Assembly (NCBI GenBank): GCA_036362985.1
Contig: JAYGXS010000005.1
Span: 29,300,254-29,364,253 of the forward strand
Reading direction: 5' to 3'
Length of the DNA: 64,000 nt
Source of the DNA: Ligula intestinalis
Lineage: Eukaryota > Platyhelminthes > Cestoda > Diphyllobothriidea > Diphyllobothriidae
Below the pieces are notes generated by a model. It did not search any database and was not told the DNA's origin. It worked only from the letters and a program-made list of their open reading frames with translations. The position numbers were made by a program, and so were the translations under genes. This document shows, piece after piece, positions 54,484 through 64,000 of this stretch. The stretch's first letter is position 1. Each line of letters begins with the position of its first letter.

Positions 54484-57400
54484 TATGGAATTCTTCCACA
54501 GCACAATTTATAATAGAAGAAAGTTTGGTTCTGTCTTTCCTTTTAGCATAGGGAATTTCCTAAATGTGAACTTACTCATACCTTAGCTAAAACGAGAGCC
54601 TATTTCCTCCGATAAGTTAAAATAAGAGCACAGTTTTCCAAACCAAAGTCCTTCTTATTATTAAATTCCCTCAGATCATCAAAAAAACCTTTCCAGATTT
54701 ACGCTAAACCACCAAGTTAAATTCCGTCATGAAAGTTATTTGCGGGACTCGCAGGACTGTATGTTTGCCGAGGACTTTGTTACAAACTGGATGAAGAGCA
54801 GAAACATGAAATTTTAGAAGTTGGCATGATGTTGCTTTCTCGTATAGTACTTGCACTGGGGGTGTATTTGCTTTGTTATCGACCCTTCTAACGTACAAGG
54901 TGACAAATCCGAGTCAGTCCGACGGAAGACGAGGCAGGATGCAGGGAGAGAGGAGGCACTTGAAGCATCCAATCAACTCACGTAATACACATGTTTGGCT
55001 CCAATTGAAGTTTGACTCAACAACGCAGTTGACCATGCCCACGGGAAAGCAATTATGATCGTATTTCAACCACCTGTAAGCTGTGCCTAGTAGGGCAAAA
55101 CAAATGAACAGAGCTGGACGTATTCCAAAAGAGACACCACGCACAGAAACAAACATATGTAACTTTTGAATGAAATAGTAACGTTCAACATCCTTAGACA
55201 TTCTGGCAAACTAGGTATTCTCTTTCCCGTACCTTGATGATCCTCTGACATTCAATCTTGCATTCTTCCTTCATATTTAAACACTTTTTACTTCAATTCG
55301 TAAACTTCTAAACTATATCCCTCATTTTTGTTCATAGTTCCCACTTCAAGCCCACTCCGGTGATTTATATATGCCTGTATTCTCCCCTTTAGTTTAATGA
55401 AGTCTAGTCCTATGAGCTTTTTCCATGGCTCCACAATTTTGGTGGTTAAAATCATATTTCTGGATTTAAGTCCAGTCTTTGAAAATTCCAGGTCATTCTA
55501 GTCAAGACTTTTGTTCGTTCAGGAACTCAAACTCTCCCAGATTGTGCAGAGCTCAGCTCTTTTCAACTTTTCAGCAAACATCGGCTAAAATCCGCATCAT
55601 AGGAGTCCACAGTCTTCTATCTACTTCCTTTCCTTCAGTAAAAGTTAAGTTCCACAGTGAAACGCATCGAATTGTTTCGAAGTACGCTAACTGCACTAAA
55701 AAGTATAAAGATTTTGAGTCTACTAACCCTCTAAAGGCTTTTCAAGTAGGACAGCAGTACTGTGGTGAATTAGACCCGGCCAAAAAACTGCACCTGCAAA
55801 AAACGGTCATCTATGTGCTGTCTGGATTAGATTCTAAAAGCCGCTTCCACTTGGTAATAAATATGGAATGTTAGTAGGTGGAGATGTCTAAGCAAAATCG
55901 ACGGTTTTACCCCTAGTTGATGGCTGTATCTGACCCGATGCACATGACCTGCATTAGCGGGCCATCGCTACAATCCCTTTGACCTCCCCTTACACCCACG
56001 CATCTGCTGGACGTCAACAACAACCTGCTGCTGCATCTCGGCAACAAGGTGATCACGGCGGCGGGATGAATTTACTGGGTCGCATGCATTGAATGTTGAT
56101 GGGAATTCTGAGTAATTAATAATAACCGGTTGAAGGAGAAAATCTACCCGGTGTGTTTACGAGGTGTGTGGTGAATGGGTGTTTGTCGGCATACGCGCTT
56201 CACAGGTCATCAGAGTTGAAAGTGGCCCGACTGGCGAGATGGCATCATGTGCAATGGCAATCTCAGCGCGAAAGTAAGACTGTATGTGCACAGTCGCAGT
56301 TTAGAACCTGCTTCAATAAAAGAAAAAAACCCATTGCGGACGGAGGCTAGGAATCTCTTCGGATCCACGTCTGTTGCATGATGGAGTCAGCGTATCGAGG
56401 ATGTTTGGGTGCGGCTTGCGGGGAAGGGAGGAGATGGCGAGGATAAAATTATCACAGTAGGCTGCGCATGGAGGCTGTCCGATGCATAAAGTTGGAAAGT
56501 TTTGCAGAGCTAAGATAGCTCTTCGAAATCACTAAAACAATTGGTAATGCACGAGCATAGGGATCCCTTTGTGCCGGGACCTTTGCACCAGGCGGGTAAG
56601 GGTTAGGTTTCTGGTTAAATTTTGCGGTAAGGTAAAGGGTAGGGTTCAGTTAGGGGTTATGGTAAGAGGTAAAACTCGAATATATGCATCCTTTTTCGAA
56701 TTTTGCACAAGGCTACCTGTATTACCCTAGGGGGAGGTTTGATTTAAATTTCTTTTCAGAAAGTTCGTATAGTTATTCAGAGAGAATTTCAGGCTCTACA
56801 ATCGTTAAAAAAACTGCCTCAGATTTAATGGAGATGCTAAGAACAACGGGGATAAATTTGCAGAGATTGCAAAAGATGTAGGAATTTGGGATCAGAGACG
56901 ACGCCTCCCAGGGACTCCGCGTTAAAGGAATGTAACAATATAGCTTCACTTTCCGCCAATATGCAAACACTGCTCATGAAAAGTCGTTCTAGCAAACGAT
57001 CGTTTTCGGTCATTCATTGTCAGGCCAGTACATGATATGGGGAATAGAATTGGTCAATTAATTACAGCGATTATATATTCGTCAGACCTGTTTACGATTA
57101 CCTATGACTAAGGATTCCCGACGGGATCCGAAACGTCAGGAAAATAAAGTCCTTGTTCCAGTGATCGCATCCTCTTCTTTGGAACTGCTGCCTGGAACTC
57201 GTATATTCTCCTCCATTGGCAAGTTCTTGCCCCGTCTTATTACTGGCTCGAGGCATTATCCGCGTAACGTGAAGTTGAATACACATCCTTCCTCGATGGT
57301 GTGGGTAGCGATCTGGGACAGTGGATCACTTCTCTGAAATGCCCGTTTGTGTTTCGTTAGTTGCGAGCTAATTCATCGTTGGGTCTTTCCTGTACAATGG

Positions 57401-58417
57401 CGAGAACAGCCGCGATATGGTACTTGCTAAACGATACCAGAATGCCCACTAAAATCCATTCGAACCTTCACTTGCATGATAAGAGCACGCATTTTACCTG
57501 TAGGATGATGGATGATACCTACGCTTGCTTGTTAACCGTACAGGGGGCCAGAATATTGGTGGCTCTCCGCATTTTGTTGCCCTTGGGTCTGTGTTTGTTC
57601 CTCGACACATTTATATGATAAGGACACACGTCGTGATAACAACATTATACGGTGTGGATTCTACTTACCACAAATGCAAATTCACTTCACCACCCTCTTT
57701 TTTCTCGTAGCTGAAATACAAAAGAGGTCAATTCTTGCTGAATTCTCATTACCTCTGCAGATAGCCCATGGTACGAATCCGAGAGCTCACACAAATAAAA
57801 ATACTGTCCCAGGTATCACGCCCTGAACAAGAACCTGAGCATTGCACGTTCACTTCAATTCCTGTTCGTTAGTTTGATCCGTGTGCCTTTATCCTCGATT
57901 AAGTTTGCAGCTGCTATTTTGGGCGTTCAGTCGGCGTATCGATCCTGTATTGTGTGGCGCTGGTGTTCAAATTTTTCAGACTGCTTCATTGTGTAATCAG
58001 AGGCTTAAATAAGGCAACCTATTTGCTGGATCGATGTACTGCTTTGATAATCGTCAATTGAACTGTCAGCTGCAGGATAAAGGACGATGCAAAAATTTGG
58101 TCCAAGAGATTTATTAAAGCAAGAAATTACGAGAACAGAAGGCTTGGATTTGTTACCAGTTCTATTGAACAGTCTATCCAGACGCGTATTACGCAGGAGA
58201 AAATTAATATTTCCGTAAATAATTATCGAAAAACTAAATGAAAGGAAAAATTAAGGAGGTCCGAAATAAAAATTAATATTCCCTCATCGTGATAAAGGTG
58301 TTGTGTACATATTGCACATTCAAAAAAATGTAGTTTGAAATATACCAAGGTCTTTTAAGTGAAATAACACACATACCGTGCATTATTGAGAATTGTTCTC
58401 TCCTTGTTTATCACGCG
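54484..58417. other. Intergenic, one unassigned ORF and repeat remnants
   Basis: A 131-codon ATG frame lies at 55479-55874 (includes KVKFHSETHRIVSKYANC and LKAFQVGQQYCGELD); I do not recognise it, and there are no clear splice sites or upstream signals. A telomere-like block sits at 56590-56680. A PLE terminus in + orientation lies at 57090-57240 (GATCCGAAACGTCAG, TTGTTCCAGTGATCGCATCC). The rest is featureless. Confidence 0.4.
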
Positions 58418-58770
58418 TATCGCAGGGGTTACGTTACTCGGTCAACCCCCAGGCAGCTGTGGTCTTCAGTCTCTTTTTTTAGAGGAAGAAAGGCCAGTAG
58501 TAGTAACAATTTATTATGTACAGAAGAAGTGGAGAATAGACGAAAGTTGACTTTTGGACGAGTGCAGTCCGTTCCTAAGTGGAGCGGCATCCGTGTGTCA
58601 GTGTCTAGGCAGTTATCGAGACAGTTCTTGTGTGAGTTAGCCTTGAAAAAGGATTGACCAGACGGTTTGTTTCAGGCTACGGGGTCACGCATCATATTGG
58701 CCGCCGCGAGAGGCATTGGTTTGCAGCAGGGCATGTGGCTGTTCGAAGGGTAAGTCGAGGCTTGCAATGA
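58418..58770 (+). repeat. SINE-like dispersed family, decayed copy 5
   Basis: CGTATCGCAGGGGTTACG, AGCTGTGGTCTTCAG and an AGAAGTGGAGAATAGACGAA word keep the family order, and GAGTTAGCCTTGAAAAAGGA matches the later part. Confidence 0.5.
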
Positions 58771-59149
58771 CTTGGCCTCATGTTTGGTGTGATGCCGAAG
58801 GAACGAGCGAGGCGTTAAACTCGTCAAATATATTTAACTAGAGGAAGATTGGAGTGCGTGAAAATTAGCCATGCCTCATCTGTGTGCATTTCTCTCAGGA
58901 ATTTGTGGCTCTTGCTCGTTGGGAACGGGTCCAGGCTGTGAATTGCCTCTTATTTCTGGGAAGGTGAACCGGCAACAGGCGTAACTGGCCTCCTCCCGCC
59001 ACCTCTCTCTCTGACTCTCTTGATTTTCCAGGTTGACCACAATATATGGCACACCATTTGGTGCAGGTAATTCTAAAATTGACTCCTATTCTACCGAAAT
59101 AGTCAACACTACCGATACAAGCAATCACACGAGGGCAACAGTAAGTAAT

Positions 59150-59690
59150 ATAGACCCACTCTTTGATCCCTACTCCCTGTAGGTCTTCCTACGAAAAGCG
59201 TGGTTATAGGGTTTTACGGGTGGGGGATTAAGACACGCAGTGAAATTTACTTCAATAAAAGCTAAATGCATTTTTATTTTACTCTATTTAGAAGTTTTGC
59301 TGATTTATATCTGTAGATTTTCCTAATCCCTATTATCCTTCAACCTATTGCGAAAAAACATGATTATCAAATTGAAGTTTTCTTTAAATTCCACAAAAAT
59401 TAAAATAATGGTTAGAAGGTCGTCTATTTCAACTTACCTGAGGTCCAACTTACCGTTCTGGAGTAAGACTAGTATAGTGTGCGGCGCCAAACACCCCGCA
59501 CATCTTCAATTTACATGCGGAACAACCTACGCCTAGCAGTCGCGGGAAGCTACTTCGACCACATTTTTTCACTTTGCACTTACTTCTAAAAATTTCCTTC
59601 GCTGCCTATCCTATTTCCTCAACCCCAAAACTCTATAACCACCATTTTCGTGGGAAAACGTGCTGGGAGTAGGGGTTACCGAGTGGGCCT
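59150..59690 (+). mobile_element. MITE family 2, copy 2
   Basis: The inverted ends GATCCCTACTCCCTGTAGGT (left) and CTGGGAGTAGGGGTTACC (right) match, and the interior aligns with 25193-25735 from end to end (for example ATTTATATCTGTAGATTTTC and CTACTTCAAC/CTATTTCAAC TTACC). No ORF. Confidence 0.75.
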
Positions 59691-59741
59691 ACATAAGCTA
59701 TTTTTGCCACGACGGCCTACATAAGCTACTTTTGCGCATAC

Positions 59742-59952
59742 GAGTTCCAGGAAGTAATGGAGAAGAAGTAGAACTGATAGTTGAGAAGAGAATGTTATTT
59801 GCCTGACGTTTCGAAATCTGTCGAGGACTCAACATCAGAGACAGCAGCAAGCCGTTTTTGGCTTTTGTCTCCGATGATGGATCTGCGACGGATTGCGTAA
59901 CGTCAGGCGAATAAAATTATTGTCCTAGCGACCACATCTACTTCTTCTTTAT
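59742..59952. mobile_element. Foldback pair of PLE termini
   Basis: TTGCCTGACGTTTCGAAATC at 59799-59818 and GTAACGTCAGGCGAATAAAA at 59897-59916 face each other. The whole 210-base unit is a near-palindrome of the PLE end with no coding body. Confidence 0.75.
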
Positions 59953-62900
59953 AGGCAAAACTGTCGTTGGGGTGTAGAAATTGACTGTAAAAAGAAGAAA
60001 CTGGTTTTTTAACCACCTGCATCTGGTGCTTTTCAGCTTCTTTTAGCCAAGTCAGATAAACTTTGCATGCATATCCATACCACCTCTTGGACCAGTCCTA
60101 AAATTGGTTGTTCCGAAGGTTCTACTTCAAGTTTGTGCATTGTCTTAGAAATTAAACAAGGCAAGATATCTTCTGCGGTTTTGGATCTATCTTAGAATGT
60201 CAGAAAAGGCCAACTGTGTGTCAGCTTGTCTATCTTCGGGATCGAGATCTGCCACGGATAAAATCAAGAGCCTGCGTACGCTTGCCACTTGGTCTTCTAA
60301 ATACTTTCATGGAAGTCTTTGCAATGCCTGTCTCAGTAGCATTAATCCTGTCATCATCCTACCTTGGATTTATCTTCCCATACTACAGTGCATAGTCAAT
60401 GTTTCCGGAGGACCCTCTTATACCCAAAAGACTGACTTTTAATAAAGATCGTCGAGTTCATCTCTGCTTGTGGTCTGTTTAAAAAGCGGAGTCTGCAGTT
60501 CGCAAGTAAACTATGCTGTCATTAAAACAAACAGATGGAGTTTCTATTATCATTTATACTTTACGTCAAATTTAACATGTACCGTATGCCTGCGAATTCG
60601 TGAAAAATGTATGAAGAGATTTTACTTGTTCCTGAAGTGTATATTTGGTCACGTTAATTTGATCCACAGAGCGGACTAAATCCTGAGAAAGTCTATCCTT
60701 TAGGAGAAATGCCTTTTCAGATACATTTATTAAGGGTAATAGAAACCAATTTTGGCTTAATCTGGAGTGGCTTACTAACGAAGACATTTTCCTGCTATAT
60801 TGCAAAACACAAGCAAACCTTTTATTAATATGTATTATGCTATGGGAGAACCCCAAAATAAGTAAGAAATCTTGAGAACATATCTTCTCTAAAACTGAAA
60901 AATGTAGTCAAAAGTTGCTTATAGGCAAGTGTAGTCGAATTTCAGGAATCGCATATATTTTCAGAAAGAAAGAGCATTTTCAGTTTTGGAAATTGCCACA
61001 AAGTGCAGTAACCAAAGCACTTTGACCGCATTTAGTTTTAGCACATCAATTCTTTCGAACGTAGCCAAAACTGTCCATAAGTTGTCGTGAAAATAAAGGT
61101 AAAATCATATTATATAAATTATATAAAATTTACTATTTGTACCGTATAATCTTCGCCTATGCGTAATTTAGAAAAAGAACAAACATAGCATTAATAATTA
61201 ATTGCATACATTAGTAGGCATTCAGCGACTCTTCTATGCATTGGAAAGCTTAGGCCAGAGACTGAAAGTAATCCACCATGACGGGAAAAATTCAGAAACT
61301 CTTTACAATACTCATAAATAAATAATTTTCATTCGTATAAATTTTAAAATAGGCATTCCGTTCAGACGTCCGAAGGCGACCTGGTGTGCCAGCGTCGGAA
61401 ATTTACAATCAAATCTGTGCCTGTTTCCCTAAGAATAATTTCGATCAAATAATTGTCATGAATAATCTCTGCACTACTGACGATAATGAAGTTAAAAACA
61501 ATGTGGTTGACGTACTACACAGCCAAGAAGAGCAACACTCTAGCTCTACATAAGGTGCCTTTTGAGGCGGCCAAATTTTGGTTCTCTTAAGTGGCTCTTT
61601 TTGCTATGTGCTCTCTTTTTAGGTTCATGCTTTTGTTGTGACACAAAATTCCTTCACTATGCATTAGTTAAAGTTCGATGCATATTATTGTATTTCAAAT
61701 TAGCTCGGTTAGCTATTTTTTTTGTTTTAAAAATATGCGTCTGGGTAATCCCGCAAAATAGCAGAAATTCACAGAATTTGTCCTAGGAAACAAGCCAGGA
61801 AGTAACAAGTCCATGAAAGCTAGACCGTGAGGTGGCGAAGGATTATTGGGTGCACTGAACGTAAGGTACGCCGCGAAATTCAATCGTTATCGCACGCTGT
61901 TGTGCAAACAACTGAGTGGAAAACTAATGTGGAGCCGATCTCTGGGTAGACATTCAGAGGACTTTGTGTTTGTTCTTTTTGACTTGATCTCCAGCCGATA
62001 AATTTGAATTTACAACAGTCGCACTAACTTTACCCTAATCTTAGCCTGTTGGGAGGCAGTGCGTTTGGTGGTAATCCGTTCAGATACTCCGGCTAATAAA
62101 ATCAGCACCCGTAAACATATTCCTGTGAAATAGGAATTTCAGTAATGACCATGTCATCTGCTGTTGCCTAAAAGGCATTAAACTAGCTTTTGGAGTCTCC
62201 TTCGGAAACATTGGTATGCAGCCTGTTTCCGTCTGATGGAGGTCAGCAAGGCGGGAAGCAAGGCGGGGCGCCAGGGAAGGGGGGCAGAAATGTCAGAATC
62301 TGCATTCCTGGGGTGTCCTGCTTCAATCCGTCTGAGGGCCTGGAATGTGTTCTTAGTCTCTGTTTCCTGCTCCTGCATGAAATGTTTACCTTAAGGGCAG
62401 CTGATAAAAAAACGGTCCGAGAGCCTATGTTATTTTACTCTCTTTCTCCCCGACAGCCTTTGCAACTACATAGTGACAAGCTGAAGGTGAGCGCATCGGA
62501 GGTAAAACGTGGAGTTTCATTTTTCTTAGCATCTTTTGACGGAAAGGTTGCTGTCGCTCAGAATATATCTTATAAAATGCAAAACTGAATGTTAAAAGAG
62601 GAGCGGTAAATGCCAACGTACATGTTTAGAAGGAGAATGAATAAGGTTTGACAGGTTTTCACCTATACTGCATCGCATATCGGTTGACCTTGCACAATTT
62701 TGCCCTGCGTATTTCGTTGCCTAAATCAGGCACTTGAACGCATTAATAATTTAACCTGATGGGTCATCTTGTCTACATCCTAGTTTGACTTCTGTTTGTA
62801 TTTCACTGAATTGTCCACAGGGTCAGCTGCGTTACTGCAGTGATTCCTCCTAAGTCGCGGAGGTCGCGTTCTAGAACTTCGCGTAATATGAAAATAAGCA

Positions 62901-63317
62901 AAGTAAAAGCCACATGCCTATATGGTTGCAACTAGTTGTAACCAGTTAACATAATTTCTTCAAATCATACTTTTCAAGAATCAAGTTTGTCGGACGATAG
63001 TCCGATAATATGTTAGATAGCAGCCAAGCAAGGATGATGCTGCAAAATTTTCAATCGGCAGCAAACCTTCCGTAAACTCAGCCTCTGTTTTATAAGTAGC
63101 TCATGAAGCACTTCTACGAGGGTGCCTTGGCCGGGTTATACTTTACTGATAAGGCTGTGCATTAGTGGTCTGCTTATCCTTACAATCTCCTAGATTTTGG
63201 AAACAAAGGGGATTGACACAAATTCCGGACTGTTCTTTTACCAATAGCAAGCTGTCTTGGCGTATCTATCGCACTGGCTCCTGTTAATAGGTAAAACACT
63301 TGCTGTTGTGATCATCA
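59953..63317. other. Intergenic, no supported gene
   Basis: Short ORFs at 60197-60442, 61562-61786 and 62190-62588 (the last starting from TTG, not ATG) have no family motif and no supporting context. AT-rich with one GC-rich patch near 62230-62300. Confidence 0.4.
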
Positions 63318-63600
63318 GGCCCAGTTCCGTAAAGGAAGAGAAGAAGTGAGACACTAGATGGAAGGAATAGTTTATTCTTTGCAGAAGTAGTGAATAATAT
63401 AAAGGAGGAACTTGACTGTCGAGCGAGCATGCGTCCGTGGCCGATAGGGACGACGGTCGCAGCGTGTGAGTGTGACAGTCGTTACAGTGTGATCATTTGT
63501 GCGTCAGCCTTGAAAATGATTAGGCAGGCCGGACTGGAGTAAGCTTACATGTGCGCACGTGATAGCAGTCGCAAGAGGCGAGCGTTGTGCGCGGAATGGG
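63318..63600 (+). repeat. SINE-like dispersed family, decayed copy 6
   Basis: GGAAGAGAAGAAGTGAGAC, AGGAATAGTTTATTCTTTGC and GCGTCAGCCTTGAAAATGAT align with copies 5 and 4. The AGCAACTGCGATC head is missing. Confidence 0.45.
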
Positions 63601-64000
63601 ATCACTATGAGTTTGCTAGATTACTCCAATGATGTGCTGGAATAGATATAGGATGCAAAATAAGCAAATTAGTGGCGTGTTAACAGGCGAAAAGCAGGAA
63701 ATTTAGGGTAAATGGTTAAGGAAGGTTGTATAGCTTAACACTTTCATTGGCAGGTGCACTTAAGAGAAACAGGAAGCTTAGTCCTTATCCTGAACTCAAC
63801 TCTTACTCCCTACCTGACCTTATTCATTGAATCAGCCCTAACCAGAAACGGTACTAAAATATGATATTTTCACCTAACTCAAATAAGCAGGCATATTATG
63901 GTAATAAAATTAAGTATTTGCATGCTCAATCTTCACTCAAGCATAACGTAGTCCCTCATAATTATGGCACTGAGCTAGTGTATGCTGTCAGGTGTCGCTC
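63601..64000. other. Right edge, nothing seen
   Basis: Non-coding AT-rich sequence. Weak CCTTATCC/CCCTAACC words at 63780-63850 may be another decayed telomere-like block. Confidence 0.4.

Noticed and set aside
55479..55874. 131-codon ATG open frame
   Set aside because: Long for the region but with no recognisable domain, promoter, splice context or second copy; recorded only as an unassigned ORF.
62190..62588. 132-codon open frame
   Set aside because: Starts from TTG and overlaps an opposite frame; low-complexity Gly-rich start; no family signal.
1..64000. CRISPR arrays, bacterial operons, rRNA genes
   Set aside because: No regularly spaced repeats, ribosome-binding sites or rRNA-like stretches were seen; the window is eukaryotic.

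Overview
This 64 kb window is eukaryotic: long AT-rich introns, GT-AG and GC-AG splice sites, many degraded transposons and a 400-base assembly gap. The transposon types (Penelope-like elements, a hammerhead-ribozyme repeat, TTAGGG-like blocks, foldback elements) and the form of the gene suggest a flatworm (Platyhelminthes), perhaps a tapeworm. The phylum is an inference from repeat style and was not tested by search.

One convincing host gene runs on the + strand from about 2.1 to 44.1 kb. It is a ROS1/Sevenless-type receptor tyrosine kinase. I reconstruct ten exons (2140-2335, 3404-3527, 12638-12828, 15023-15121, 20517-20896, 26008-26444, 34412-34609, 35912-36046, 37847-38010, 43091-44148). 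All nine junctions keep phase and together give 2,982 nt: 993 codons plus a stop. The order is the end of one fibronectin type III (FN3) domain, a complete FN3 domain, a membrane helix, a basic stop-transfer and juxtamembrane stretch, a split tyrosine kinase domain with a Ser/Thr-rich insert, and a 352-residue tail with candidate SH2-binding tyrosines. The N-terminus lies left of the window. One intron has a GC donor, just before the catalytic loop.

The introns and the 20 kb downstream are packed with mobile DNA. Penelope-like retroelement (PLE) pieces lie at 1-366, 5420-7500 (reverse transcriptase plus GIY-YIG nuclease, broken), 10660-11312, 32700-33330, 47590-48392 and 48400-49310, with several foldback pairs of PLE termini, one of which holds the gap. 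Two families of non-autonomous inverted-repeat elements each have two copies (about 18990-19915 and 28355-29335; about 25193-25735 and 59150-59690). A SINE-like family has six or so copies, and degenerate telomere-like blocks recur.

The most interesting non-coding signals are a complete type I hammerhead ribozyme at 401-457 with two decayed relatives at 27.5 and 52.8 kb, and a near-perfect 24-bp hairpin at 45289-45361 about 1.1 kb past the kinase stop codon. The region from 44.15 kb to the right end shows no second gene I can support.
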